64,000 nucleotides of DNA, from assembly GCF_900113905.1 (NCBI RefSeq), contig NZ_FORC01000002.1, forward strand, positions 1,040,772 to 1,104,771, in the 5' to 3' direction. The stretch comes from Phytopseudomonas argentinensis. Its GTDB lineage: Bacteria; Pseudomonadota; Gammaproteobacteria; Pseudomonadales; Pseudomonadaceae. The position numbers and the translations under genes are program-made. Each line of letters begins with the position of its first letter. Position 1 is the stretch's first letter. Shown here one piece after another: positions 16,997 to 25,967 of this stretch. The notes below the pieces were generated by a model, which was not told the origin of the DNA, did no database searches, and saw only the letters and a list, made by a program, of their open reading frames with translations.

Positions 16997-17491
16997 CTAT
17001 TCGCTTCGCTGCTCGCCGGTGAACTGCAGGGTGATCTTGCAGCGTCGGCAGAAATAGCGGCGTCCCTTGGCCACCAGCGCATGGCGCTGGGCGGAAAACG
17101 GAAACTCGCCCTCGGGACATTCGCAGCGATAGATGAAGCGGCTGACCGTGCGCCGTTTCACCTCATAACTATGGCAGCGGTGTGCGGGCAGCTCATAGAC
17201 GCCGCGCATGATCAGCTGCCATTCCTCACCGTGGGGCTGGATGCGCAGGCCGAACAATTGGTGGGCGATTAGGTGGGCCACCTCGTGAGCCACCGTCTGG
17301 CGCAGGAAATCGTCCTGGTTCTCATGGTAAAGCTGTGGATTGAAGCGCAGCTTGTTTTCGGTGAGGTGCGCTACGCCGGCTTTTTGCCCGCGCAGCTTGA
17401 AGCACACCTGAGGGCGGGTGAAGCGCCGTTTGAAAAAGCTTTCTGCCTGTTGGTAGCAGGCTTCGACGCGGGCGTGAATCTGTTCGGGCAT
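16997..17491 (-). CDS. sprT: SprT-like zinc metalloprotein
   Basis: A 164-residue protein with the SprT zincin motif 'HEVAHLIAHQLFG' at 69-81 and a C-terminal zinc ribbon with two Cys pairs ('CECP' and 'CRRC'). The metal ligands are complete, so it could be a protease, though bacterial SprT has no proven substrate. Start at 17491 (ATG) is selected because upstream in-frame sequence does not resemble the family. Convergent with cheV. Confidence 0.88.
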   Translation of the reverse strand: MPEQIHARVEACYQQAESFFKRRFTRPQVCFKLRGQKAGVAHLTENKLRFNPQLYHENQDDFLRQTVAHEVAHLIAHQLFGLRIQPHGEEWQLIMRGVYELPAHRCHSYEVKRRTVSRFIYRCECPEGEFPFSAQRHALVAKGRRYFCRRCKITLQFTGEQRSE

Positions 17492-17573
17492 GGCGGCTTC
17501 GAAGGCGGGTAACTGGCGGCGATTATGCCGCAGATCACCGCCTCCTGCAGCCTGGCGGGCCAGGCGGTAGCGC

Positions 17574-18152
17574 TTAGCGGTAATAGCGCTGCAGGGTCTC
17601 CATGGCGCTGTTGATGCGCTGCAGGCGTTGCGTGCAGCCGCCGCGATCCGGGTGGTGCAGGCTGACCAGCTGCCGGTAGCGCTGGCGGATGACCGCAAGA
17701 TCGAGTTCGTCGGCATGTTCGTCGAGGTCCAGCGCCGCCAGTGCATCACGCTTGCCCTCGTTGCCATGCAGGCGTAGCCAGAATTTGCCGAGCATCTGCT
17801 CCACGTCGTCCGCGCCGGTATCGCGCAGATGATTCAGATCCAGGTAGTAGTCACGAAGCGGCTCATTTTCGCTGAGCGCGTGCTCGCCGGCCTGGTAGGG
17901 CAGCAGACGGATGCACAGCGGGCTGATCTGCAGTGTTGCCTGGCCTTCGGCATGCAACTGATCGCGCAGCCGATAGAGGGTGTGGAACAGCAAAAAGTGG
18001 CTGCGAAACAGTTCGAGCGTATCGCTGGGCAGGCGCGGGTCATCGTTCTGCCAGCGGCTCAGGCGCAACAGCAGTTCGTACTCGGAAAGCCCTTCGGGCG
18101 CCGCCGTCAGGAGTTCGAGCAGCTGGTTGGGGGGAGCGGTTTCATCGTTCAT
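17574..18152 (-). CDS. DnaJ-related J-domain protein
   Basis: A 192-residue co-chaperone-like protein. The N-terminal 120 residues match the 'DnaJ-related' N-terminal domain found in gammaproteobacteria; the C-terminal part is a J domain with helix II 'VIRQRYRQLVSLHHPDRGG' and the essential HPD at 167-169. It lacks the G/F and zinc regions of DnaJ. It may stimulate DnaK on a specific client. Divergent from ttcA. Confidence 0.85.
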   Translation of the reverse strand: MNDETAPPNQLLELLTAAPEGLSEYELLLRLSRWQNDDPRLPSDTLELFRSHFLLFHTLYRLRDQLHAEGQATLQISPLCIRLLPYQAGEHALSENEPLRDYYLDLNHLRDTGADDVEQMLGKFWLRLHGNEGKRDALAALDLDEHADELDLAVIRQRYRQLVSLHHPDRGGCTQRLQRINSAMETLQRYYR

Positions 18153-18305
18153 CGCCTTACCTTAGTCGATGGCGCGGCAAGTTGATAACCCGCTGATGCC
18201 GGCTTTTACCCATGCGCCGACCATTAGCCGTTTTCCGGCTGGGGTGCGCTCGGTTTTCTGGGTAAAATGCGCGGCTTCAGTACTTCTAGCGGATTCTTGC
18301 GCGCC

Positions 18306-19130
18306 ATGGGCACCCTCTCGGTCAATCAGAACAAGCTGCAAAAACGCCTGCGCCGTCAGGCCGGCGAAGCCATCGCCGATTTCAACATGATCGAGGAGGG
18401 CGACAAGGTCATGGTCTGCCTGTCCGGTGGCAAGGACAGCTACACCATGCTCGACATCCTGCTGCACCTGCAGAAGGTCGCACCGATCAGCTTCGAGATC
18501 GTCGCGGTGAACATGGACCAGAAGCAGCCGGGCTTTCCCGAGCACGTGCTGCCCGCCTATCTGGAGTCCATCGGCGTGGCGTACCACATCGTCGAGAAGG
18601 ACACCTACTCGGTGGTCAAGGAAAAGATCCCGGAAGGCAAGACCACCTGCTCGCTGTGTTCGCGTTTGCGCCGTGGCACGCTGTACACCTTTGCCGACGA
18701 AATCGGCGCGACCAAGATGGCCCTCGGTCATCACCGTGACGACATTCTCGAGACCTTCTTCCTCAATATGTTCTACGGCGGCACCCTCAAGGCCATGCCG
18801 CCGAAACTGCGGGCCGACGACGGGCGCAACGTGGTGATTCGCCCGCTCGCCTATTGCAGCGAGGCCGATATCGAGGCCTACAGCACGCTCAAGCAATTCC
18901 CCATCATCCCCTGCAACCTGTGCGGCTCCCAGGAAAACCTGCAGCGCCAGGTGGTCAAGGACATGCTGCAGGAGTGGGAGCGCAAGTCGCCTGGGCGTAC
19001 CGAGATCATGTTCCGCGCCCTGCAGAACGTGGTGCCCTCGCAGCTGGCCGACCGCAACCTGTTCGACTTCACCAGCCTGAAGATCGACGAGCAGGCCACG
19101 CCGCGTTTCCTGAACGTGATGAATCTGTAA
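18306..19130 (+). CDS. ttcA: tRNA 2-thiocytidine(32) synthetase
   Basis: A 274-residue ATP-pyrophosphatase that thiolates C32 of certain tRNAs using an iron-sulfur cluster. PP-loop 'SGGKDS' at 40-45; cluster cysteines in 'CSLC' (115, 118) and 'CNLC' (203, 206) are present. ATG at 18306 gives the usual '[12 protein letters not shown]' start. A TAAAAT at 18263-18268 may be its -10 box. It is followed 21 bases later by the Tag-like gene on the same strand. Confidence 0.95.
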   Translation: MGTLSVNQNKLQKRLRRQAGEAIADFNMIEEGDKVMVCLSGGKDSYTMLDILLHLQKVAPISFEIVAVNMDQKQPGFPEHVLPAYLESIGVAYHIVEKDTYSVVKEKIPEGKTTCSLCSRLRRGTLYTFADEIGATKMALGHHRDDILETFFLNMFYGGTLKAMPPKLRADDGRNVVIRPLAYCSEADIEAYSTLKQFPIIPCNLCGSQENLQRQVVKDMLQEWERKSPGRTEIMFRALQNVVPSQLADRNLFDFTSLKIDEQATPRFLNVMNL

Positions 19131-19151
19131 TTCGAGGACTGACCCCACACG

Positions 19152-19871
19152 ATGCACGATTACCGATGGCTGCATGAATACTGCGTTAACCGCTTCGGCT
19201 CGGTCGCGGCGCTCGAGGCGCGTCTGCCGCAGCCCGTCTCGGACAACAAGCTGCGCGCGCTGAGTAACGATCGCTACCTGTCGATCATGAGCCTGCGCAT
19301 CTTCAGGGCCGGTCTCAAGCACAGCCTGGTCGACGCCAAGTGGCCGGCCTTCGAGGAAGTGTTCTTTGGCTTCGACCCGGAGAAGGTCGTGCTGATGGGT
19401 GGCGAGCGGCTGGAGCGGCTGATGCAGGATGCCCGCCTGATCCGCCATCTCGGCAAGCTCAAGAGCGTGCCACGCAATGCGCAGTTCATCCTCGATGTGG
19501 AGCAGGGGGCGCTGAGCGCACCTGCCGCCGCGGTTAATGCTTCCACGGCAAAGGCCGGTTTTGCCTTCGGTGCACTGATCGCCGATTGGCCGGTCACCGA
19601 TATCGTCGGGCTATGGCACTGGCTGGCCAAGCAGGGCACCCAGCTGGGTGGCCTTTCTGCACCGCGTTTTCTGCGCATGGTCGGCAAGGACACCTTTATT
19701 CCCAGCGACGACATGGTCGCTGCGCTCAAGGCCCAGAAAATCATCGACAAGGCGCCCAACAGCCAGCGTGATCGTGCGGCGGTGCAAGCGGCCTTCAATC
19801 AGTGGCATGCGCAAAGCGGTCGGCCCATGTGCCAGCTTTCGGTGATGCTGGCCCACACGGTGAACCACTGA
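19152..19871 (+). CDS. DNA-3-methyladenine glycosylase I-like (Tag family) protein, divergent
   Basis: A 239-residue protein with the Tag-type helical core ('FRAGLKHSLVDAKWPAFEEV' and 'FGFDPEKV'). Compared from memory with E. coli Tag (190 residues), the position of catalytic Glu38 ('LEGQQAGLSW') is occupied by Arg ('LRIFRAGLKH'), the adjacent Trp is His, and the N-terminal zinc Cys is absent. So the fold assignment is likely but excision of 3-methyladenine is doubtful. The protein is longer, with an extra middle segment (about 105-140). It sits between ttcA and the sirtuin, and its stop overlaps the sirtuin start by one base. Confidence 0.7.
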   Translation: MHDYRWLHEYCVNRFGSVAALEARLPQPVSDNKLRALSNDRYLSIMSLRIFRAGLKHSLVDAKWPAFEEVFFGFDPEKVVLMGGERLERLMQDARLIRHLGKLKSVPRNAQFILDVEQGALSAPAAAVNASTAKAGFAFGALIADWPVTDIVGLWHWLAKQGTQLGGLSAPRFLRMVGKDTFIPSDDMVAALKAQKIIDKAPNSQRDRAAVQAAFNQWHAQSGRPMCQLSVMLAHTVNH

Positions 19872-20650
19872 TGCGGCCGCAACTGCAGCGCCTGGCGTCG
19901 GTGATCGTCGAAGCGCAGCGCATCCTGATCATCACCGGGGCAGGTCTTTCCGCCGATTCCGGGCTGCCGACCTACCGCGGCATCGGTGGGCTGTACAACG
20001 GTCATACCGATGACGGGGTGCCGATCGAGGTGGCGCTGTCGGGTGAGACGCTGCGCCATGATCCGGCGCTGTGCTGGAAGTATCTGGTGCAGCTTGGCAG
20101 CGCCTGCCTGGGCGCCGAGCCGAATGCCGGCCATCAGGCGATAGCGGAACTGCAGATGCTGAAGCCAGAGTGCTGGGTGCTGACCCAGAACATCGATGGT
20201 TATCATCGCCTGGCCGGCAGCCCCGAGGATCGGCTGATCGAAATTCACGGCGAGTTGGCGCCACTTTATTGCCAGCGTTGCGGACAAACAGACGAACGGT
20301 TGGGTGAGCGTCTGCTGCAGCCACTACCTCCTTTGTGCGAAGCATGCGACGGTGTAATGCGTCCGCCCGTGACCCTGTTCGGGGAGATGCTGCCGGCCGC
20401 TGCCCTGGAGCGTCTACGTAGGCAGTTGGCAAAGGGTTTTGACCTGGTGGTCAGTGTCGGCACCAGCGCCAGCTTTCCTTATATAGCCGAGCCGCTGGTG
20501 CAGGCGCGGCGTTCGGGTGGGGTCACCGTGGAGGTCAATTTGTCGCAGACCCAGGTCAGCGAACTGGTTGATTTCAGGCTGGAAGAACGGGCCTTAGATG
20601 TTTTCCCTGAACTACTGAGTCACATTACTGCTCATAATATTTGCAAATGA
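19871..20650 (+). CDS. Sir2-family NAD-dependent deacylase
   Basis: A 259-residue sirtuin. NAD-binding 'TGAGLSADSGLPTYRG' (22-37), 'TQNIDGYH' (105-112), catalytic His126 in 'EIHGEL', and a four-Cys zinc site (C134, C137, C156, C159) are all intact. Expected to remove acyl groups from lysines in the cytoplasm. The ATG overlaps the TGA of the Tag-like gene, indicating translational coupling. Named cobB in other species, but that symbol is used here for a cobalamin gene, so none is given. Confidence 0.92.
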   Translation: MRPQLQRLASVIVEAQRILIITGAGLSADSGLPTYRGIGGLYNGHTDDGVPIEVALSGETLRHDPALCWKYLVQLGSACLGAEPNAGHQAIAELQMLKPECWVLTQNIDGYHRLAGSPEDRLIEIHGELAPLYCQRCGQTDERLGERLLQPLPPLCEACDGVMRPPVTLFGEMLPAAALERLRRQLAKGFDLVVSVGTSASFPYIAEPLVQARRSGGVTVEVNLSQTQVSELVDFRLEERALDVFPELLSHITAHNICK

Positions 20651-20704
20651 GCCCGTTCGCGGGCATAGTCGCGGCTGTTCATTTTTCATGCCACGGTCGT
20701 GCCC

Positions 20705-21340
20705 ATGCGCAAACGCTTCGCACCCCTCGTGCCTCTCGCACTCACAATGGTTCTCGCCGCCTGCGCTAACCATGCTCCGCAACCCCGGATCGATGCACCC
20801 ACAGCCCAGGCTTCAATGCCTGCCAGGCCGGTGGTCGCTGCGCCTGCGGTGGCGCACAAAGACGCCAGCGAAGACGACGCGGTCGTCGATTTCGCCAGTC
20901 ATGCGCCATATGAGCTGCCGCAACTGGCGGATAGCGTGTTGGAGAAAGGCATTTCCCTGATCGGCACCCGCTACCGCTTTGGTGGAACCTCGGTGAAAAC
21001 CGGTTTTGATTGCAGTGGTTTCATCGGCTACCTGTTCCGTGAGGAGCTGGGCATGGAACTGCCACGTTCGACGCGCGACATGATCAAGATCGACGCGCCG
21101 CTGGTGGATCGCAAGGCGCTGAAGCCGGGTGATCTGGTGTTCTTCAGCACCGCAGGGCGCGGCCGCGTGAGTCACGCCGGTATCTACCTGGGCGACGATC
21201 AGTTCATCCATTCCTCCAGCCGTCGCAGTGGCGGCGTGCGCATCGACAGCCTGGACGACGGTTACTGGAAGCGTACGTTCATCGAGGCCAAGCGCGTTCT
21301 GGCGCTGGCGCCGACCGAGCACCTGGCCTCCCAGCATTGA
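20705..21340 (+). CDS. NlpC/P60 peptidoglycan hydrolase lipoprotein 1
   Basis: A 211-residue outer-envelope lipoprotein: lipobox LAAC with acylated Cys20, Pro/Ala-rich linker to about 70, then an NlpC/P60 domain with catalytic Cys103 ('FDCSGF'), His157 ('RVSHAGIY') and His169 ('FIHSSS'). It should cleave the D-Glu-diaminopimelate bond of stem peptides. Start at 20705 gives the best lipoprotein signal. The downstream gene (21476) is a paralog of the same domain, so the pair arose by duplication. Confidence 0.92.
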   Translation: MRKRFAPLVPLALTMVLAACANHAPQPRIDAPTAQASMPARPVVAAPAVAHKDASEDDAVVDFASHAPYELPQLADSVLEKGISLIGTRYRFGGTSVKTGFDCSGFIGYLFREELGMELPRSTRDMIKIDAPLVDRKALKPGDLVFFSTAGRGRVSHAGIYLGDDQFIHSSSRRSGGVRIDSLDDGYWKRTFIEAKRVLALAPTEHLASQH

Positions 21341-21348
21341 CAGATTGA

Positions 21349-21378
21349 TTGCCCGGACAGTTGGTCGGGCAACAATTT
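21349..21378 (+). terminator. Weak intrinsic terminator after the first NlpC/P60 gene
   Basis: TTGCCCG (21349-21355) pairs with CGGGCAA (21366-21372), followed by CAATTTGAAT. The stem is short and the T tract poor, so attenuation rather than full termination is likely. Confidence 0.35.
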
Positions 21379-21475
21379 GAATGTTTTCAAGCGACTGCAG
21401 CGTAAAGCTAAAGCTTGCACTGCAGTGGCGAACACGGCAGAGTAGGGCGCATTCAGGCTCCAGGATCGTCCGTCC

Positions 21476-22003
21476 ATGACTGCCACCGTCCGTATCGCCT
21501 TCCTTCTGCTCGCAGCACTGCTCAGTGCCTGTTCCAGCCGAGCGCCCGCACCTGCTCCGCAACCCGTCGTGGTCATGCCCGCACCCGGTGCTTACCAGGG
21601 TGGTGCAGACGACGTACTGTTCCGCGCGCTAGGCCTGGTGGGTACGCCTTATCGCTATGGTGGCAATACCCCGGACAGCGGTTTCGACTGCAGCGGTCTG
21701 ATCGGCTATGTGTACCGTGATGCGGCCGGCATCAGGCTGCCTCGCTCGACCCGCGAGCTGATCAGCATGCGCGCACCAACCATTGGCCGGGACTCGCTGC
21801 GCAGTGGTGATCTGGTGTTCTTTGCCACCAATGGCGGCCGCCAGGTCAGCCACGCCGGCATCTATGTCGGCGAAGGGCGCTTCGTGCATGCGCCGTCCTC
21901 GGGCGGCACTGTGCGCCTGGACAGCCTCGGCAACAGCTACTGGCAGCGCACCTACATCGAAGCCAAGCGGGTCTTTCCGGTGGAGCTGGCCAGCCATCCC
22001 TGA
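21476..22003 (+). CDS. NlpC/P60 peptidoglycan hydrolase lipoprotein 2
   Basis: A 175-residue lipoprotein with lipobox LSAC (Cys19) and a shorter Pro-rich linker than its paralog at 20705. The NlpC/P60 catalytic triad is intact: Cys72 ('GFDCSGLIGY'), His126 ('QVSHAGIYVG'), His138 ('RFVHAPS'). The two proteins share most of the domain core ('LPRSTR', 'GDLVFF', 'YIEAKRV'). Probably an endopeptidase acting on peptidoglycan stems during growth or division. Confidence 0.92.
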   Translation: MTATVRIAFLLLAALLSACSSRAPAPAPQPVVVMPAPGAYQGGADDVLFRALGLVGTPYRYGGNTPDSGFDCSGLIGYVYRDAAGIRLPRSTRELISMRAPTIGRDSLRSGDLVFFATNGGRQVSHAGIYVGEGRFVHAPSSGGTVRLDSLGNSYWQRTYIEAKRVFPVELASHP

Positions 22004-22438
22004 GCCTTTCGCTGGCGCGCAGCCCTAGGCAGCGCGACATAACTGACTCTCCGATTGACGCATATGCCGTCAGTCCTTACCCTTTGCGACCTGCTTCAGG
22101 TGTCCCTGGTCGCGGCCAGGGGTGAAACTGGGAAGTCGGTGCGCTGCCAAGCGAGCAATGCCGACGCTGCCCCCGCAACGGTAAACGAGTCCAACCATGC
22201 TTCTGGCCACTGTATCGTCGATACGGGAAGGCAGCGTGGGGCGCTGTGTTCTTCGAGCACGCACTCGTAAGCCCGGAGACCGGCCTGTCGCTTTTTCCTT
22301 AGGTTGCGCGGTGGGCGCGGCCGGTGCGCGGCCCCAGGGCCAGCTCCTGCCTGCTCCTGCGTGATCGTTTTTATCGTCAGGCATGAAGCGCGCGTGAGCG
22401 CTTCTGCTGCCCAGGCGTGCTGGCACCAAGGAGATCCC
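22004..22438. other. Leader region of the cobalamin operon
   Basis: 435 bases without a gene. The first 80 bases should carry the promoter; the middle is the cobalamin riboswitch (22090-22290); the rest up to the cobO RBS (AAGGAG at 22428-22433) is GC-rich, including GGCC inverted repeats near 22318-22342 that could form the expression platform. Confidence 0.6.
22090..22290 (+). promoter_or_regulatory. Cobalamin (AdoCbl) riboswitch
   Basis: Recognised from its conserved pieces in order: 'GGTGAAACTGGGAAGTCGGTG' region near 22121-22141, the core 'GCTGCCCCCGCAACGGTAA' near 22166-22184, 'GCCACTG' (B12-box end of P6 side) near 22205, 'GGGAAGGC' near 22226 and the closing 'GTAAGCCCGGAGACCGGCC' near 22267-22285. 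It lies just upstream of cobO. Cobalamin binding should repress the following ten genes, by RBS sequestration or termination. Confidence 0.95.
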
Positions 22439-23074
22439 ATGAGCGAGTCGACCCCATCCCCAAGCCGCGAATCGGCCGAGCGCGACGCCCGCCACAACGC
22501 CCGCATGGTCCGCAAGAAAGCGCTGATGGACGACAAGATCGCCCAGGCCCAGGACGAATACGGCTTGCTGCTGGTGCACAGCGGCAACGGCAAGGGCAAG
22601 AGCAGCTCGGCCTTCGGCATGGTCGCCCGTGCGCTTGGCCATGGCCTGAAAGTGGGCGTGGTGCAGTTCATCAAGGGCGGCATGGCCACCGGCGAAGAGC
22701 ACTTCTTCCGCCGCTTCCCCGATGAAGTCAGCTACCACGTGATGGGTGAGGGCTACACCTGGGATACCCAGGATCGCCAGCGCGACATCGAGAAGGCCCG
22801 CCAGGCCTGGGAGGTCGCCAGGCAGCTGCTGGGTGACCCGCAGATCGCCCTGGTGGTGCTCGATGAACTGAACATCGCCCTCAAGCACGGCTATCTGGAT
22901 GTGGATCAGGTGCTGCGCGATATCGAATCGCGCCCGGAACTGCAGCACGTGGTGGTCACCGGTCGCGGCGCACCGCCGGCGCTGCTCGAGGCCGCCGACA
23001 CGGTAACCGAGATGACCCTGGTCAAGCATGCCTTCAAGGCGGGTGTGAAGGCGCAGAAAGGCGTGGAATTTTGA
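22439..23074 (+). CDS. cobO: Cob(I)yrinic acid a,c-diamide adenosyltransferase
   Basis: Attaches the 5'-deoxyadenosyl ligand to reduced corrinoid cobalt using ATP (CobA/BtuR type). 211 residues with P-loop 'GNGKGKSS' (49-56) and 'VVLDELNIALKHGYLDV' later. ATG at 22439 has AAGGAG upstream. First gene of the B12 operon, directly behind the riboswitch; it overlaps cobB by four bases (TTGA). Confidence 0.96.
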   Translation: MSESTPSPSRESAERDARHNARMVRKKALMDDKIAQAQDEYGLLLVHSGNGKGKSSSAFGMVARALGHGLKVGVVQFIKGGMATGEEHFFRRFPDEVSYHVMGEGYTWDTQDRQRDIEKARQAWEVARQLLGDPQIALVVLDELNIALKHGYLDVDQVLRDIESRPELQHVVVTGRGAPPALLEAADTVTEMTLVKHAFKAGVKAQKGVEF

Positions 23075-24399
23075 ACCCGGCAGCATCGCCCTCGGCCACT
23101 GAGCCCCCCACACCACGGCAATGCCCGGCGCTGGTGATCGCCGCGCCGGCTTCCGGGCAGGGCAAGACCACCGTCACCGCCGCCCTGGCACGTCTGCATA
23201 GCCGCCAGGGCAAGCGCGTGCGGGTGTTCAAGTGCGGGCCGGACTTTCTCGACCCGATGATCCTCTCCCGTGCCAGCGGCAACCCTGTCTATCAGCTGGA
23301 CCTGTGGATGGTCGGCGAGGCCGAGAGCCGTCGGCTGCTCTGGGAAGCGGCGGGCGAGGCCGATCTGATTCTGATCGAAGGGGTGATGGGGCTGTTCGAC
23401 GGCTCGCCGTCGGCAGCTGACCTGGCGCGTCGTTTCGGCGTGCCGGTGCTTGGCGTGATCGACGGCTCGGCCATGGCCCAGACTTTCGGAGCCTTGGCGG
23501 TTGGCCTGGCCAGCTATCAGCCGGATCTGCCGTTCTCCGGGGTGCTCGGCAATCGCGTCAACCCGGGGCGGCACAATGACCTGATCCGCGACAGCCTGCC
23601 GAGCGCCATCCGCTGGTATGGCTCTTTGCCGCGCAGTGCGGCCATCGAGTTGCCAAGCCGGCACCTCGGCCTGGTGCAGGCCGGTGAGCTGGCCGACCTG
23701 GATGTGCGCCTCGATACCGCGGCTGATGCCCTCGAGCAGACCGCGACGGTGACGCTGCCTGCGCCCGTAAGCTTCGCGGCGCCTTTGACGAATCCTGTGC
23801 CTCCGTTGTTGGAGGGCGTGCGCATCGGCGTCGCGCATGATGCATCCTTCGCCTTCATCTACCAGGCCAATCTCGATTTGCTGGAGCGGATGGGCGCCAC
23901 TCTGATGTTTTTCAGTCCGCTGGTCGACGACGAGCTGCCCGAGGTGGACAGCCTCTATCTGCCGGGCGGCTACCCGGAGCTGCACCTGCAGGCGTTGTCC
24001 GCCAATCGGCCGATGATCGACGCCATCAAGGCACATCAGCAGCTGGGCAAGCCTATGCTCGCCGAATGCGGAGGCATGCTGTATCTGCTTGAATCTTTGA
24101 GCGATGTCGCCGGTGAGCGCGCTGAACTGGCCGGCCTGCTGCCTGGCCACGCGCAGATGCAGAAGCGTCTGGTCGCCCTGGCCCTGCAGCGCGTGGTATT
24201 GCCCGAGGGCGTGCTGCGTGGGCACAGCTACCACCATTCGCGCCTTGAGTCCGCAATGGAGCCGCTGGCTCGAGGTGAGTGCCCGAATGACAAACCGGTC
24301 AGCGAAGCGGTGTTTCGTCTCGGCCGGCTGACCGCGTCCTACATCCACTTCTATCTGCCATCCGATCCGGCAGCTGCCGCGGCGTTGCTGCGCCCATGA
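23071..24399 (+). CDS. cobB: Cobyrinate/hydrogenobyrinate a,c-diamide synthase
   Basis: ATP-dependent glutamine amidotransferase that amidates the a and c side chains. 442 residues: N-terminal P-loop domain 'APASGQGKTT' (25-34) and a C-terminal class I GATase-like domain with nucleophile Cys near 333 ('LAECGGMLYL') and the late His in 'SYIHFYLP'. No ATG is available upstream of the P-loop; a TTG at 23071 overlapping the cobO stop is the most likely start. Second gene of the operon, overlapping bluB by four bases. Confidence 0.95.
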   Translation: MNPAASPSATEPPTPRQCPALVIAAPASGQGKTTVTAALARLHSRQGKRVRVFKCGPDFLDPMILSRASGNPVYQLDLWMVGEAESRRLLWEAAGEADLILIEGVMGLFDGSPSAADLARRFGVPVLGVIDGSAMAQTFGALAVGLASYQPDLPFSGVLGNRVNPGRHNDLIRDSLPSAIRWYGSLPRSAAIELPSRHLGLVQAGELADLDVRLDTAADALEQTATVTLPAPVSFAAPLTNPVPPLLEGVRIGVAHDASFAFIYQANLDLLERMGATLMFFSPLVDDELPEVDSLYLPGGYPELHLQALSANRPMIDAIKAHQQLGKPMLAECGGMLYLLESLSDVAGERAELAGLLPGHAQMQKRLVALALQRVVLPEGVLRGHSYHHSRLESAMEPLARGECPNDKPVSEAVFRLGRLTASYIHFYLPSDPAAAAALLRP

Positions 24400-25046
24400 G
24401 CGAACACGCCTTCAGCGCGGAGGAGCGCGCCGCCATCTACCGGGCCATCGCCGAGCGCCGTGACATGCGCCATTTCAGCGGTGGCGAGGTGGCGCCCGAG
24501 TTGCTCGCGCGGTTGCTCGAAGCCGCGCACCAGGCGCCCAGCGTCGGCCTGATGCAGCCGTGGCGCTTTATTCGCATCACCCGGCCGGCACTGCGTGAAG
24601 ACATCTATCAACTGGTCGAACGTGAGCGCCAGTTGACCGCCGAGGCACTGGGCGAACGTTCGGACGAATTCATGCGCCTGAAGGTCGAGGGCGTTCGCGA
24701 CTGCGCCGAAGTGCTGGTGGCGGCCTTGATGGAAGGCCGCGAGGCCCACGTGTTCGGCCGGCGCACCTTGCCGGAAATGGACATGGCATCGCTATCCTGC
24801 GCCATCCAGAACCTGTGGCTGGCAGCCCGCGCCGAAGGCTTGGGCATGGGTTGGGTATCGCTGTTCGACCCCGTCGCCCTGGCCGAACTGCTGGGCATGC
24901 CGCTGGGCAGCAAGCCGGTCGCGGTGCTCTGCCTGGGGCCGGTGCAGGCCTTTTACCCAGCGCCGATGCTGGCCCGGGAAGGTTGGGCGCAGGTGCGGCC
25001 GCTGCACGAGCTGCTGTTTCAGGATCGCTGGGATCAGCATGAATAA
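24396..25046 (+). CDS. bluB: 5,6-dimethylbenzimidazole synthase
   Basis: Aerobically fragments reduced FMN to the lower ligand DMB. 216 residues, nitroreductase fold, with the flavin contacts expected at 'AERRDMRHF' (19-27), 'HQAPSVGLMQPWRFI' (45-59) and 'GLGMGWVSLFD' near 147-157. Being inside the B12 operon argues for BluB rather than a general nitroreductase, and implies aerobic DMB-cobalamin synthesis. Confidence 0.93.
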   Translation: MSEHAFSAEERAAIYRAIAERRDMRHFSGGEVAPELLARLLEAAHQAPSVGLMQPWRFIRITRPALREDIYQLVERERQLTAEALGERSDEFMRLKVEGVRDCAEVLVAALMEGREAHVFGRRTLPEMDMASLSCAIQNLWLAARAEGLGMGWVSLFDPVALAELLGMPLGSKPVAVLCLGPVQAFYPAPMLAREGWAQVRPLHELLFQDRWDQHE

Positions 25047-25058
25047 CGGGACCTTTGC

Positions 25059-25967
25059 ATGAGCCTGATCCTCAGCGCCGTCGCGGGCGTGGCCCTGGAC
25101 GCCGCCCTTGGCGAGCCGAAGCGCTGGCACCCGCTGGTGGGCTTCGGCAAGTTGGCCAACCGCCTGGAGCAACGCTTCAACCCGTCCGGTGGCGGCTGGC
25201 GCAGCCACGGGGTGAGCGCCTGGTGCCTGGCGGTGCTGCCGTTCACGCTGCTGACCGTGCTGCTGGTGCAACTACCGTGGGTTGGCTGGCTGGTACAGAT
25301 AGTTGCCCTGTATGCCGCCCTGGGGCTGCGCAGCCTGGACCAACATGCCCAGCCGGTAGCCCAGGCACTACGCCTGGGTGATCTGCCGCTGGCCCGGCAG
25401 CGGGTTGGCTACATGGTCAGCCGCCGCACCGAGGATCTGGACGCCACCGGCGTGGCCCGTGCCGGCACCGAGTCAGTGCTGGAAAACGGCAGCGATGCGG
25501 TGTTCGCCGCACTGTTCTGGTTTCTCGTCGCCGGCGCGCCGGGTGTGGTGCTGTACCGCCTGAGCAATACCCTGGACGCCATGTGGGGCTATCGCAACCA
25601 GCGCTTCGAGCGCTTCGGCTGGGCCGCGGCGAAGATCGATGACGGGCTCAACTACCTGCCGGCGCGTCTGGTGGCGCTGACCTATGCGCTACTGGGGCGT
25701 ACCGCCCTGGCGATACGCTGCTGGCAGCGCCAGGCGCCGCAGTGGGACAGTCCCAATGCCGGGCCGGTAATGGCCGCGGGCGCCGGTGCACTGGGCGTCA
25801 GCCTTGGCGGCGCGGCGGTCTATCATGGTGAACTGCACCAGCGCCCCGAGCTGGGTGAAGGGCCGTCGCCACGGGCGCGGGATATCGAGCGGGCAATGAA
25901 CCTGGTGTGGGGCGGCGTGCTGCTGTGGCTGCTGCTGATGCTGATCGTGGAGGTGTGCATTGCTTGA
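25059..25967 (+). CDS. cobD: Adenosylcobinamide-phosphate synthase (CbiB/CobD)
   Basis: Membrane enzyme joining adenosylcobyrate to aminopropanol phosphate. 302 residues with about five hydrophobic segments and family motifs '[17 protein letters not shown]' (9-25), '[19 protein letters not shown]' near 122-140 and '[13 protein letters not shown]' near 193-205. Its last eight bases overlap the start of the decarboxylase gene cobC that makes its substrate. Confidence 0.94.
   Translation: MSLILSAVAGVALDAALGEPKRWHPLVGFGKLANRLEQRFNPSGGGWRSHGVSAWCLAVLPFTLLTVLLVQLPWVGWLVQIVALYAALGLRSLDQHAQPVAQALRLGDLPLARQRVGYMVSRRTEDLDATGVARAGTESVLENGSDAVFAALFWFLVAGAPGVVLYRLSNTLDAMWGYRNQRFERFGWAAAKIDDGLNYLPARLVALTYALLGRTALAIRCWQRQAPQWDSPNAGPVMAAGAGALGVSLGGAAVYHGELHQRPELGEGPSPRARDIERAMNLVWGGVLLWLLLMLIVEVCIA

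Noticed and set aside
22906..24348. 480-codon minus-strand frame opposite cobB
   Set aside because: Antisense shadow of a gene with a complete P-loop and glutaminase domain.
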